From positions 102,578,171-102,642,170 of the forward strand of contig CM053144.1 of the NCBI GenBank assembly GCA_028571685.1: 64,000 bases of DNA, written 5' to 3'. The notes beneath the pieces are model-generated. The model worked only from the letters and a program-made list of their open reading frames with translations, had not been told where the DNA came from and searched no databases. Of the stretch, positions 1-11,453 are shown piece after piece. Each line of letters opens with the position of its first letter. The first letter of the stretch is position 1. Position numbers and translations under genes: made by a program. Source of the stretch: Heterohyrax brucei. Taxonomy: Eukaryota; Chordata; Mammalia; Hyracoidea; Procaviidae.

Positions 1-111
1 AAATCGAGCCTACAGACATGGTATGTTGGCCCTCCTGGTGGGCTTTTGTTTTTGTTTTATCTCAATGACAATATTTAAAAAACAGGATTCACTTAAAAGT
101 TTAGGATTCTG

Positions 112-609
112 GGACCGGAAGAGCCCGGACACCACCAGTGATAGCCACAGTGGAGCTCACAGAGATGAGTCTCACTGGCAACACAAGAATAAAAAAGGGT
201 GCATCCTGAGATCTCCACTAAAAGACCTCAATTGATGGTCCAGCGGTTTCGAGGTTCCCCTGACAGCATGGCCCCTGGCCCTGATGCTGTCCTTACCTAT
301 AAATCATAACGAAGCTCCACTCTTTGGACAGGAATGGATTGGACTTGGCAATGCAGAGTGACCATATACTGGATGCACTTTATGGTTCTATGCATCTGTA
401 GGATATGATCCTGCTGACCTCTGGCTGGAGGAAGGAGAGTGGGTGAAGAGGAGGGGAAAGGAGGCTGTTGGGAGGATGACACATGGATGGAGCAGAGAGG
501 AATAGTGTGCTGTCGCCGGGCAGGGAGAGGAGTGGAAGCTGCATATAGGTGGGCATGTAAATTTATACGGGAATGTACATTTTCACTCAGTCATATTAAA
601 TAAATAAAT
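112..609 (+). mobile_element. L1 3' UTR fragment, 5'-truncated, with TSD
   Basis: This is the end of a young L1 3' UTR. It reads from 'gggaccggaagagcccgg' through 'cctctggctggaggaagg' to a tail of TAAATAAATAAA. The same block recurs at 16804-17305, 35640-36644, 51870-52596 and, inverted, at 52998-53529 and 56218-57230. Direct repeats AAAGTTTAGGATTCTG at 96-111 and 610-625 flank it and are a 16-bp target-site duplication. It is therefore one target-primed, 5'-truncated insertion. No coding sequence remains. Confidence 0.9.
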
Positions 610-625
610 AAAGTTTAGGATTCTG

Positions 626-1423
626 TCTTTTATAAAATCAGGCAAACCAAGAGCAGAACATTGGCCATCATTTTCAGGTAGGGAATAGGTCCTCCACTTT
701 CCCTGCATCCTACCTATACCATCTCAGGCATTTCTGTCCTTACCTGGCTGGATATCTGAGGGCATTTGGCTTTCAGCTTCTTGAGGAGATATCCCAGGTC
801 TGTTCCTGTTTGGGCACTAGTACCATATACATGCTGAGAAAGTATAAACTAAAAGGGGCAGGGGGAGTGTGAGAGAGAGAGAGAAAGAGAGACTAAATTA
901 CATTCTATTTTACGTAAGGGAACAATAGCCTGCTAGTAAATTATGTTTAAAAAAAAAAAAGACAAACTATTAATGGCTTTATTAAAAAAGGATAAAGGAA
1001 TGGAAAAGTTTTTATCTTAAAATTCTGATTTGTAGAGAAGATGCAGGCCTATTACCTTATCTTTATAATTTTCCCAAGCCAAAATATTGAGCAACACTCC
1101 TCCCTACATTCCCTCAAGAACAGGTAGGACTTTGCCTGACTAAAAAAATGTTCATTCAAGGGAACAGAGAGAAAGAACAGTCTGTCTAAAAGTTGTATTT
1201 TAAATTTAAAGATAAAATCTCTACTAAAGAAATAAAAACAAACAACTAAAAAGGTTTTAAGGTCTTAACATTCCTTAATTTTCCTTAATGTTAAGGATCC
1301 AATTATACTTAACATGTATTAAATTATTAGAAGCTATTCAGACTTTGTTACAGAATGGTCAAGACATGAGAAAAAAAAGAGCATAAAATATATTTGGGCA
1401 TAATCAAAAAAAAGAAAAAAAAA
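626..1423. other. Non-coding AT-rich stretch, nothing identified
   Basis: No open frame resembling a known protein was found. There are short purine and A runs near 875-960 and 1370-1425. It could hold decayed repeats too old to recognise by eye. Confidence 0.5.
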
Positions 1424-1577
1424 TCCCACTACCACTGAGTCAATTCCTACACACAGCAGCCCTACAGAACAGAGTAGGACTGCCCCACAGAGTTTCCAAG
1501 GAGCAGCTGGTGGATTCGAACTGTCAACCTGCTGAGTAGCTGCCATAATACTCAACCACTACCATTGTGGTTTCCTG
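1424..1577 (-). repeat. AfroSINE (tRNA-derived SINE)
   Basis: Read on the minus strand, it has a head ending in 'accacaatggtagtggttgag', a B-box-like 'gttcgaatcc' and a body 'ctctgtagggctgctgtg', then a tail 'gactcagtggtag'. This is the order of the afrotherian tRNA-SINE. An A-rich tract at 1370-1425 lies at its 3' end and is probably its tail. Confidence 0.85.
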
Positions 1578-2339
1578 TTTAGGCATAAATACCTAACACT
1601 TCACTATAAACACTAGTCATTTGGGTCAGATGTCAACTTTTAGTTTTCCTTCAATAAGAAGCTGGCATAGAGTTCTCAAGACTTTACTATACAAAAGATT
1701 TGTTTGTACAATTTGTTTCAAATACAGACTTCAGGTTCTGATGGCCAGAAATGCCAAGTCACTGGGTTTGGAGTGGCACCCAGTAATCAGCTTTTTGTAA
1801 CAGCCTTGGCCTCCACCCACCAAGACACATAAACATACTCACAAATACACACACACCACTTATACATGTACCAGGAAATTCAGACACAGATGGTTAAGAG
1901 GAGGCACCTTGCACAAACACTGAAACAAGGGAATTGCCTCTCTGCTTTTACTTAGGCCAGTCTGTATCTTTCCCCTCCAACCTTTCCCAAGAAGACAAAA
2001 GATGAGCCAGTGTTAAAAATGTCTTCCTTTCTCTAAGATAGGGCTTTGGTTTGGCTTAATGGTCATTATATTATTAAAAAGAGTAGACTTCCCATTCAAG
2101 TGGAAGCACTAGAGATTTCAATTCTGTTTTCCATGATATTTAACATAGAAACTGAGTAGTCTTCTCTTGTAAACGAAGAGTAACTGCCTTTCAGCTCACT
2201 TTCAATGGATGGACCATGACGACACCAGACCCTATCACCTTGGCCACCAAACAAAGGGGTGGAAAAACATACAGCTAAATTTGGATTATCTCCCCTAGTC
2301 GAATCTAGTCTACACAGACAAATGCAGATGGTCCAAGGA
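1578..2339. other. Non-coding, nothing identified
   Basis: I found no gene-like frame and no repeat I can name. A short CA-rich patch lies at 1830-1860. Confidence 0.4.
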
Positions 2340-2530
2340 AGTGCTGCCTAGTAGAACTTTCTGTGATGCCGAAAATGTTCTGTATCAGTGCTGTCCAGTA
2401 TGGTAGCCATTAGTCACCAGTGGCTATTGAGTTCTTGAAATGTGGCTAGTACAAACGAAGACTTTTATTTTTAATTTCACTTAATTTTAATTTAAAACAG
2501 CTACATATAACCAGTAGCTACTTTACAGGG
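2340..2530 (+). mobile_element. hAT-type non-autonomous DNA transposon fragment
   Basis: The text contains 'cagtgctgtccagta', 'tagccattagtcacc' and 'cttgaaatgtggctagt', which I recall as hallmarks of a common eutherian hAT-Charlie MITE family. The right inverted terminus is degraded. I do not assign a family name. Confidence 0.55.
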
Positions 2531-2821
2531 TGGCTCAGATCTAAGATCACTCAGTCACAAGTTTAATAGGTAAATACAAATTTGCAGTTTTTAAATATGT
2601 TTGTTCCCCTCATCGTTTTGGAAGTTCCTGCAGGGTAAATACTAATTTGGTCACTAACTTCTTGTGAGCAACCACAGCTTACAACTTTCCAAACAGAAGA
2701 TACTAAAAACTTAAACTGTCATATCACTCCATTACCAAGGTATACATGTGGTTTCAAAAGCCAAACAGAGCTAAAGCCAAAGCCAAGTGCCGTCACTATT
2801 TTAAAAAAACAATGCCCTATA

Positions 2822-2912
2822 CTCTAAACCTATTGCTATCAAGTTGATTCCAACTGACAGCAACTCTAACGTACAGAGCAGAACAACCCCACAAGGTTTC
2901 CAATACTGTAAA
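2822..2912 (-). repeat. AfroSINE fragment (3' half)
   Basis: The segment 'ctatcaagttgattccaact' through 'cagagcagaacaacccc' matches the reverse complement of the AfroSINE body and tail. The tRNA-like head is missing. It abuts the 3' end of an L1 UTR. Confidence 0.7.
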
Positions 2913-2914
2913 TC

Positions 2915-3330
2915 CTTTTCTTTTTCTGGTTTGTTTTAGATGAAGGTTGACAGAGCAAATTAGTATCTCATTATACAGTTAAAACATACACTGTTTTGTG
3001 TCACTGGTTACCAACTCTATGACATGTCAACACTCTTGCCCTCTTGACCTTGGGTTCCTCATTACCAGCTTTCCTGTCCCCTCCTGCCTTCTTGTCCCTG
3101 TCCCTGGGTTATGTGCCCTTTAGTCTCCTTTGGCTTTACGAGCCTGTGTAATCTTTGCCTGAAGGCTAAATAACCCTCAAGAGTGACTTCAGTACTGCAT
3201 TAGAAAAGTGTCTGGGGAGCACACTCTCAGAGTTTCTCCAGTCTTTGTCAGACCACTTAAGTCTGGTCCTTTTTTGAGTTAGAAATTTGATCTACATTTT
3301 TCTTGAGCTCTGTCTGACACGACTCAGCCA
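2915..3330 (-). mobile_element. Old L1 3' UTR fragment
   Basis: In reverse complement this matches the 3' UTR of the older L1 family that ends at 8985. A pyrimidine-rich 'cttttctttttctgg' at the left corresponds to the A-rich tail. Related text recurs at 29965-30240 and 41850-42335, including the phrases 'aggtgaaagtttacac' and 'tctccagtctttgtcagacc'. Confidence 0.65.
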
Positions 3331-3339
3331 ACACTAAAT

Positions 3340-3425
3340 CTTGGCCCTGGTAAATCTTTACAGGAGCAGAGTGCCATGCCTTTCTCCCACAGAGCGCTCA
3401 CCACTGTACACCAGGCCCTGCACTC
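3340..3425 (-). repeat. AfroSINE fragment
   Basis: The phrase 'gtaaatctttacaggagcag' followed by 'cctttctcccacagagcg' is the middle of the longer AfroSINE subfamily in reverse. It directly follows the L1 UTR fragment. Confidence 0.6.
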
Positions 3426-3704
3426 TACTACCTGTCTAATCCTCTTTTCCATGCAACTACTTTCAACTCTAGTAGTTTTTTCTCACTTATCTCCTTACTT
3501 CCAAGTTAAGAGGCATTTATCTCTCAATTCAAAATATTAATACATTCCCTACAATGGCACTTGGCTGGCTATAACTTTCTACCATGGTAGGTGAAATTTT
3601 TAGATTTCTTACAGTACCCATGTATTCCCTCATTTTCCAATAGTTACATCACAATTTTTAGTTAAGTGTATATTAATGGTTTCATTAACATTACAATTTA
3701 AAAA

Positions 3705-3846
3705 AAATTTGCTGTCAAGTTGATTTCAACTCATAATGGCCCTATAGGACAGAGTAGAAGTGTCCCATAGAGTCTCTAAGGAGTGCTTCACAGATTCAAA
3801 CTGCTGACCTCTTAGTTGGCAGCCGTTATACTCAACCACAATTCTA
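3705..3846 (-). repeat. AfroSINE
   Basis: Reverse-complement AfroSINE. The tail is 'ctgtcaagttgatttcaact', the body includes 'ctataggacagagtag', and the B-box region is 'agattcaaactgctgacct'. The head is decayed. An (AT)n tract follows shortly after. Confidence 0.8.
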
Positions 3847-3866
3847 AAAGTGTTTCCAATATCATA

Positions 3867-3901
<35 letters not shown>
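3867..3901. repeat. (AT)n microsatellite
   Basis: About 17 uninterrupted AT dinucleotides lie between two degraded SINE pieces (3705-3846 and about 3904-3985). The run is likely length-polymorphic. Confidence 0.95.
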
Positions 3902-3902
<1 letters not shown>

Positions 3903-4025
3903 TTTAATTGCTAATGAGTCAATTTCAACCCACATGCTTCAGAGAACTGTACTTCACAGGATTTTTATGACTATAATATTTTTGAAGCAGACTGCTGTAC
4001 CTTTCTTCCAAGCTATAGTGTTTAA

Positions 4026-4892
4026 GTATGTAAATATCATTAACAGCTGAACCAAGAAATACACTATGGTTAGATTTCTTCTTCCATACTTTCCATTTTT
4101 CCCAGGTATTAACCACTTTTTTTTTTATTTTAATTTTTGGCTTGCCTTTTTCTGAAGCTAGGTTAGCTTTTCATATATCCCTCAACAACTCTGTACATGC
4201 TTCTCAATACAATTTTCTAAAAGGTCAAGCCTGACAAGGGAACCAGGAACCACCTTCATGGAGCTCTTAGTCCTCTCCTTTCACTCTGGTCAGTTTGTTT
4301 GGCAGGTCAGACACAGAGGTAGCCAGAATTCCAGGATCTCCCACTGCATACGTCTTGGGTAGCATTTCATGATGTTGGTCTCACTGATCTACTCTCATTT
4401 AGTGGATCACCTGCTTCAAGAGTTAGCTGGGTAAATACACTTTTTGAGACTTTATAGGTCTGAAATACTTTAGCCCATCCATACACCTGAATGATATTTT
4501 GAGTTGGTCAAGAATGATCTGTTTTTTGTTTTTTTAAAAAAGCAAAAAACAGATTTGAGGCTGCAGGTAAGGAGAGAATTTGCTTTCCCTCAGAATTTTG
4601 AAGGTTTCTTCTAGATGTCCGTGTTGTCAAGAGGGCTGATTCACAGTCCTTTGTCTATGTCCCATTTTTTTCTATCTAGAAGCTTTAAGAACTGCATCTT
4701 TATCCCTGTATTTTGAAATTTCACAGTCATGTGCTCCATCTGAGCCTTTTTTGTCCATTGTGCTTGGTATGTGCTGAACCCACTTAGCCTGAAGATCCAT
4801 ATCCAAGGGATTTTCCTTCTTACTTTCAAAATGTCCTCTCCATTATTTTCTCTACTTTCTCTTTCTGAAATTTTGCTTTGGATATTTCAAAT
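4026..4892. other. Non-coding, nothing identified
   Basis: Unique-looking AT-rich DNA. Short frames on both strands overlap each other and resemble no family. Confidence 0.4.
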
Positions 4893-5040
4893 CAAAACTA
4901 AACCCACTGCTACAGAGTTGACTCCAACTCACAGCTACCCTTTAGGACAGAGCAGAACTGCTCCAAGGGTTTCCAAAGAGTGGCCAGTGGATAGGAATTA
5001 CTGACCTTTTGGTGATCACATGGTCTTCTAAATTGACCCT
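4893..5040 (-). repeat. AfroSINE
   Basis: It reads 'ccactgctacagagttgact', then 'ctttaggacagagcagaac', 'tttccaaagagtggcc' and 'ttactgaccttttggt', the AfroSINE order in reverse. The 5' head is degraded. Confidence 0.8.
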
Positions 5041-5360
5041 CTAACCCCCAGTACTTAAAACCTTGCCTTCTCTGTCTGCTTCTTGTCCCATACTACAAAT
5101 GCAGTCAAAAAGGTTACTACCAAATGAAGCCCCTCTTGCTCATGTGGAACCTTAGCCCACAGAGAACAGACCTTTCATAAATAGTTTGTCCTTTAATCAG
5201 TTGTTTGGGAAGCTTCCGCCATTCTGCCTAGCCATATTCTTTGCATGAAGGCATACTTAATATAATCAGGAAGGCACTGATTCAGTGGGTGTGAAGTGGG
5301 ATTCAGGTCATCTAGGTATGCAACCTTGACTTCTTTCTTTCCTATCATGGCCTTGCCTCC

Positions 5361-5892
5361 TGTCCTGGTCATTTAGTGCTGCTACAACAGAAATAACACA
5401 AGTGGATGGCTTTATCAAAGAGAAGTCTATTTTCTCATAGTCCAATAGGCTAGAAGTCCAAATTCAGGGCACCGGCTCCATGAGAAGGTCCTTGTGATAC
5501 ATTAGCATTTCTTTAGTCTGAGCGCATCTTAGCACAAGAACCTCAGGTCCGAAGGATGCGCTCTGCTCCCTATGCTGCTTTCTTGGTGGTACAAGATCCC
5601 TAAAACTCTACGTACTTTACTGTCCTTCTATCTTTTCTAGGATACTTGGCAGGCCACAACTCAGGGAAACTTCCTTTACATTGGAGCAGGAAGGTGACCT
5701 TAGTAAGGGTGTTATAGTTTCACCCTAATCTTCTTTAACATAATCCAGTCATGTCCTGTTAATCACAGGGACAGATTCCAATTTACAACATAAGAAAATC
5801 ACAAAATGGAGGGCAATCACACAATACCAGTAATCACGGCCCAGTCAAACCGCTACACACATTTTTTAGGGGATATAATTCAATCTGTAACA
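5361..5892 (-). mobile_element. MLT1/MaLR-like solo LTR
   Basis: It starts 'tgtcctggtcatttagtgctgc' and runs to 'ggatataattcaatctgtaaca', matching in order the LTRs at 37263-37775 and 52930-54560. Shared blocks include 'aaaatcacaaaatggaggg' and 'ggctagaagtccaaattcag'. Its orientation is opposite to the plus strand. The adjacent five bases do not give a clear duplication, so the boundaries are approximate. A short open frame at 5806-6177 is chance coding over the LTR end. Confidence 0.7.
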
Positions 5893-5934
5893 TCTGCCAA
5901 CCCTGTGGAAGACAAGGCCAGTCGCTTATATTTA

Positions 5935-6047
5935 GAGCAATGCTGGCACATATTTGGGGTCAAACATTTGTTGTTACCTGCATTTCTAACAAACCCTCAC
6001 ATAATACTGATGTTGCCAGTGTGGGGATCACACTTTGAGACCACTGG
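5935..6047. mobile_element. hAT-type (MER5-like) element fragment
   Basis: The ending 'gatcacactttgagaccactggtct' and the preceding 'actgatgttgccagtgtgggg' resemble the terminal part of a MER5-type hAT MITE. Only one terminus is recognisable. Confidence 0.5.
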
Positions 6048-6479
6048 TCTAGGTCAAGATGAAAATCCCCAGAATACTTTAAATACAATCCAAACTGTAC
6101 AGTATTTTTTAATGTTTGCATACTATTTTCTTGAAAGGTTTTGGAAAGAAGACATTTCCCTGAATGTCATCACATAAATTGTAAGAGAAATTTACAGGCA
6201 TAAATTACAGACACGGCAAACTGTTGCTGGAAGATATGAAATTTTTATTAAGAATTTCAGGAAATCAGAGACTTCTAAATAAAATGTGGATCATTATTTT
6301 TCTAGTCAAAAGTTAGCTCTTCAATGACGCATTAAGATAAAAAAGCCATAGGACTTCCACTACATTACCCTAAATTGCCCTGCTTTGATATCACGACAAA
6401 GCAAATAACCAGTCACATCTTTGGAGTAACTCAGAAATGGAAAGACAAGAGTGCTTCACTGCCCATTACCTGTAGTGAA
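6048..6479. other. Non-coding, nothing identified
   Basis: No coding similarity and no recognisable repeat. Confidence 0.4.
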
Positions 6480-7010
6480 AAACACAAGGTACTCTGCTGA
6501 CGCAGTGGTTGAAGTGATTCCAGCCACCATCAAATGAATGGTGTGAATCTACCAGTGGCAGCACACAAGAAAACTGTGGCAGTCTGCATTCATAAAGATT
6601 GATGCAGTTGTTCAGTGCCACTGACTCGCCTCTAACTCACAGTGACCCTATGAGTCAACAGCACAACACGCTGCCCAGTCTTGTGCCGTGCTCATAATCA
6701 TTGCTATGCTTGAGACCATTACTGCGGCCACTGTGTCAATCCATCTTGTGGAAGGTCTTTGTTTTTCTTGCTGACTCGCTAACAACCGTGACACCCTTCT
6801 CTTGGGTCTGGTTCCTCCTGATAACACCTCCAGAGCACATGAAAGGAAGTCGTACCGTCCCCGCTTTTGAGGAGCACTGGGGTTGGACTCTTCCAAGGCT
6901 GCATAAAGATTACAGCCGCGGAAACCCTACAGGTACAGTTCTACCCTGTACTACAGAGTTCTATGAGTCACAATTAACTCGAAAGCAATGGGCTCATTTA
7001 TTTCTTTTCT
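6480..7010 (+). repeat. AfroSINE split by an RTE fragment
   Basis: The SINE head and middle occupy 6480-6600 ('gacgcagtggttgaagtgat', 'gtggcagtctgcattcataa'). The SINE resumes at 6895 ('ataaagattacagccgcgg') and ends near 7010 ('ctatgagtcacaattaact'). Near-identical 'ctgcat..ataaagatt' flanks the inserted block, consistent with a target-site duplication. Confidence 0.75.
6601..6892 (-). mobile_element. RTE (BovB-like) 3' end inserted in a SINE
   Basis: In reverse it encodes the C-terminal tail of RTE ORF2, including 'RPSTRWIDTVAA' just upstream of the 3' end. The 3' terminus resembles the AfroSINE tail ('gactcatagggtcactgtga' in reverse). It is heavily 5'-truncated. The frame spans 6648-6896 but has no reverse transcriptase core. 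Confidence 0.8.
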
Positions 7011-7269
7011 CAGAAAAAAAAAAAAACTACTCTTTACACATTCTGCCAAGGATCCATCAGGGACTAGGTTTTTGCCTTGTTTCCCAGGTACTATGCAAAC
7101 AACCAGGATGGCTTAACTAAGAAGTACTCTTTAAAGATTATGGTACTTTTAAACACTAATGTTTAATATTTATGTTAGGTCATCATGCTCTTAGAAAGAT
7201 TATTCCTGAAACCTCCTGATCTATATTTCCAATTGTATTCCTTACTTGTAAAGTTAAGGCTCCTATACA

Positions 7270-8597
7270 CAAACACTAGAAGATAAGCTAGATAACTGAC
7301 ATCTCCTAAAACTTAAAACACTTACGTTCATGAAAAAACTTCACCAAAACAATAAACAGAGAATTTACGGACTGGGAAAAACTGTTTGGCTATGGCAAAC
7401 TCAACAAAGATCTAATTTTTAAAATCTACAGGAAAATCTAACACCTCTGAAACAGAATGACAAATAATCCAATTAAGTTAGGCAAAAGATATGAACAGAT
7501 ATTTCACCAAAGAAGACATTCCAGCGGCAACAGATACATGAAGAAATGCTTGCAATTACTAGTCGTTAGAGAAATTCATCTCAAAACCACAGTGAGATAC
7601 CTTCTCGCCCTGACATTACTGATACCAATCAAATAAAATAAAATCAACAAAATAACAAATGTTGCAACAGCTGCAGGGAGACTGGGATGCAAGATGGTAT
7701 AACCATTTTGGAAAATGATATGGCAGTTCCTTAAAAATCCAGAAATGGAAATACCATACAATCCAGCAATCCTACTACTAGGGTATATCATACCACATAA
7801 ATAGACATATGCACACCCACATTCACTGTAGTATTAGTCACAGAAGTAAAAAGATGGAATCAAACTAAGTGGCCATCAATGGATGAATGGATAAACTAGG
7901 CTACATACACATAATGGAATACTGCATACACACAACAGAACAATGATGACTCTGCAAACATTTTACAATCTGGAAGGGCATTAGGTTGAGTGAAATATGT
8001 CAACCACAAAAGGGAAAATACTGTATGAGACCACTATTATAAAAAATCAGAAACAATCTTTGATTATTATGAAGGAAAAGACACAGAAAGTTAGAAAAAC
8101 ACCAGATAGAAAATAGATTAAGTAGCAACTTTGTTGCAGGATAAGACAGTATACAATACTGGGGAAGTCAGCACAACTTGACTAAGGCAAGGTCATGGAA
8201 GCTTCACGGAAACATCCACAATTCCTGTGGGACCAAATTAGTGTGTTGAGGGCTGTGAACCACAGAGAAGTCGAGCTCAACTGTTGTAACAGTTTGTAAG
8301 GAAAGCATTATGCATTCTATTTTGGTGAGTGGCACGTGGAGTCCTAAAAGCTATGAGCAGCCATTTAAGATGACTCTACTGGGTGCCACCTCGTGTGGAG
8401 CAAGGAAGAACGAAGAAAACCAAATACAGAAGGGAAAAATTAGTCAAAAGGACTAATGGATCAGGACTACCTCACCGCTACTAGACTAGGACCAGCACAA
8501 CCAGATGGTGCCTGGCTACCACCACCAGCTGCTCTGACAGGAATGACAACAGAGGGTCCCAGACAGAGCTGGAGAAGAATGCAGAACAAAATTCTGT

Positions 8598-8635
<38 letters not shown>

Positions 8636-8990
8636 GACCGTACTCACTTGTCTGACAGAGACTGGAGAAACTTTGAGAGTGTGGACCCTGACACTCCTCT
8701 AACTAGTCTAAAGTCACTCCCGAGGTTCACCCTTCAGCAAAAGATGACACAGGTCCATAAAACAAAAGGAGGCTCAATGGGCACACAAACTAGTGGCAAA
8801 GAGAAGAAGGCAAGAAGAGACGGAAAGCAGACAATGGGGACCCCAAGGTTTAGAATGGGAGAATGCTGACGTGTTGTAGGATTGTCAACCAGTGTTACAA
8901 AACAGTATGTGTACTGATTGTTTAACAGAAACGAATTTGCTCTATAACCCTCCACCTAAAGCACAATTTAAAAAAAAAAAAAAGACTCTT
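7270..8990 (+). mobile_element. Old L1, ORF2 3' end plus 3' UTR, 5'-truncated
   Basis: From 7270 to about 8060 the DNA is decayed ORF2 C-terminal coding ('gaaatgcttgcaattactag', 'gtgagataccttctcgcc', 'gtatcataccacataaatag'). The 3' UTR follows, with 'gactaaggcaaggtcatgg' and 'ttttggtgagtggcacg', and ends in poly(A) at 8969-8985. A (CA)n tract sits in the UTR at 8601-8632. The copy at 38541-41345 is collinear. No open frame of note survives; the 137-codon frame at 8456-8869 runs through the UTR and the CA repeat and is not a gene. Confidence 0.9.
8600..8633. repeat. (CA)n microsatellite
   Basis: About 16 CA units inside the L1 3' UTR. The collinear position of the 39-41 kb copy (near 41005) reads 'actcacaataaataaaagag', so the array grew after insertion here. 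Confidence 0.95.
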
Positions 8991-9231
8991 AGATTTTGTT
9001 GGATCACTACAAACTGTTGCTTTACAATAGACACATACGGACATATAGACTCTCACTACTCAAAAATATAAATGGTCAAATGCAAGCTATCTGAGAGCCA
9101 TATTTCCAAGGACACCTGAGTAAATTTTGTGGCATCCAGATAAAAGATATTTGAGCTACAGAGACATGTCCTTCCCTGTCTCAGAGGCAGACTGAGCTGA
9201 AATTCCCAGTAAGATGTCTGACATCCCGAGC

Positions 9232-9590
9232 TACTCTGCTGGTGCCACTGAGTCAGCTCCCACTGCCGTGGACCCCAGCATAACAGAATGAAGCACTGCT
9301 GGGGCCTGCACCGGCCTCACAACCATTGTTACGTCCGAGCCCACTGTTTCAGCGACTGTGTCAACTAATCTCATTGAGGATCTCCCTCTTTTTCCTTGAC
9401 CATCTAGTTCACCACACACGATATCATTCTCCAGAAATCGGTCCCTCTTGATGTGTCTAAAGTAAGCAAGACAACGTCTCATCACCCTCACTTCTAAGGA
9501 GCGTAACGGCTACTCTTCCTCCAACACAGATTTCTTCGTTCTTCTGGGAGTCCATGGTAGAAGAGCTCTTCAAATTTATCCACAAGCCTG
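9232..9590 (-). mobile_element. RTE ORF2 C-terminal fragment
   Basis: The reverse frame at 9231-9491 reads 'LAYFRHIKRDRFLENDI' then 'GKRGRSSMRLVDTVAE'. This matches the C-terminal block of BovB/RTE ORF2 ('FGHIMRRD.LEK..MLG...GRRRRGRQRMRWLD'). The element is broken at both ends and inactive. Confidence 0.85.
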
Positions 9591-10919
9591 AACTTTCAGT
9601 ACAGTCCTACAGTGGACAGAAATAGTATCCATAAGGGCAGCAATACCACGAAGTATTCCCTGATCTGGTCTTTTCATGAAAAATCTCACTCATTTATGGA
9701 CTGAAGCTTCTTAAGCATGATATAACTTCTTCCAGAAACTGAGACTTTAGTTACAGATTTATTTTCTTGCTGTATTTTATAAGATATGAAAAATTAAATG
9801 TTCCTATATGTAATTATTATTATCTCTAATTGTAGGTGGTGTTTTGCATGCTGACTACTCCCTGCTGCCCCAATGTTTTATGAGTATAGGTAATTTTGCA
9901 CAACAGAAAATTTCCATTTGCCTGCCAATAGGCTTTTATAGGATACAGGCAGGCACCCATCTCAAAGGCCTTTGTAGCAACAGTAAACACAGAAGTTTAA
10001 TTAAAACCACTTTTAGGAAAAGAAAATTAATTTTTTTCATGTAATTTTGCAGAAATTCATACCTTGTCCTCTTGGCGGAATGGTGGAAGACATAAGAAGT
10101 TTGCAGATGAAGGCAGAGGTCAAAAGATGGCATATACAGAACCCAGGGTTGAGAGGGGAGACCATCAGAAAAGATGAGTGCCAAGATAAGGAAAATGTTG
10201 GCAAGTCAGTGGCAGAAACAAGAGTGGCAGAGTAGGACTGGAAGTTTTGGAAGCAGGAGTTGTACAGCGAGTGGGAGGTACAAGAAAGTTAACATGCCAG
10301 GCACACTGGGGCGGGGTTGCGGGGGGACAGAGACTTATGCACGGGTGAAAATGGCAGAGCTATGTAGACGGGAGGTTAGCCTCAAACAAGAATAAGAGTC
10401 AGGGACTCACAGCCAAGGATAAGACTGCAAAACTAATGGAGATACAAGAGAGTAGAGGTGGAAGTGAAACAGACAATCCATTTTGACTCTCTTAATGAGC
10501 CTTAATTAATTACTATGACTGAAAACCTCCCAAGACAGAACACACGGCCTCCAGAGAAGCTTGAAAAAACTGCCTAGATGCAGATCAGCTGTTAACCAAG
10601 CACACTGTTTCAGTTTTCTTCAGCCAGTTGTTTTCCACTGTGTAGGTAAAAGGTCCAAGTTGTGAATCTGAATTCACCAACAAATGAACAAGATGCAAAA
10701 ATTTCATTAAGCTGTATTTCTACTACTAGCAGCAAGCCTCCTTAGGGAATTATTAATATTGCAGTAGATCCACTTAATACGTGTTTAGAGTCACCTCTAC
10801 ATAAAATTTTTAAGTCCACCAGCAAGCAACTAGGCGAGATGCAGAAAAACCCAAGAGGTGCCTTGTAAATCATAATCCCCTGTCATCCTTAGGAATGCAT
10901 GTTGAATCAACCCTTAGGG
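9591..10919. other. Non-coding, nothing identified
   Basis: Mostly AT-rich. Overlapping short frames occur on both strands at 9840-10400 with no family resemblance. A G-rich patch lies at 10305-10325. No splice-bounded exon is evident. Confidence 0.4.
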
Positions 10920-11034
10920 CAGTGGTCCTCACCCCTGGAAGCATTTAGAATTCTAGGGGAAACTGTGATTTAATTAGCAGGGGTTAGAGCTGGAGCATGA
11001 GCAATAGGTAATTGTTAAGCATTGAGAACTACTG
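10920..11034 (+). mobile_element. MER5A-like hAT MITE
   Basis: The left terminus 'cagtggtcctcacccctgg' and right terminus 'cattgagaactactg' are imperfect inverted repeats of the MER5A type. The core 'agcatttagaattctagggg' fits the family. A degraded 8-bp duplication around 'cttaggg' and 'ctagga' is possible. It is non-autonomous. Confidence 0.8.
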
Positions 11035-11453
11035 CTAGGAAGAAAAGCACTCACTGAGAAAAACCCAACACTACTTATTGAAATATGTCCCAAAAAGGAG
11101 TCAGAATTTTCCAGGACCTAATCCATCCTTTGTTGTTACTTCTTTGGATAAACAAGGACAAATGGAGATGTTAGCAAGTACCTGATAACATGGATTCAGC
11201 TCCTGAGGTCACTGTGACTTTGCCAGCTAAGAAACATTAGAACCTGTTTTTAAATCATGTCTACACAGTTTGTGAATATGTCCAACAGGTTGACACTGCT
11301 GTTTCAAGCTGGTGTTGATAGGTCCAGTTCCTCCTCTGTTCATCATAAACTGTATCATCCAGTTTATCTTTCAGTCTCTGCACAGTATCTAACACTTTGA
11401 AGTGACAGGGAAAATACCTGTATTTCAAATAGAAAGCTAAAGCAGAAAGATGG

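Noticed and set aside
5356..5897. A 5-bp TSD for the LTR at 5361-5892
   Set aside because: The flanks CCTCC and TCTGC agree at only three of five positions, so no duplication is claimed.
5806..6177. A 123-codon open frame as a possible gene
   Set aside because: It starts in the end of an MLT1-like LTR and runs into a hAT fragment.
8456..8869. A 137-codon frame with a His-Thr repeat
   Set aside because: It is L1 3' UTR read through a CA microsatellite.
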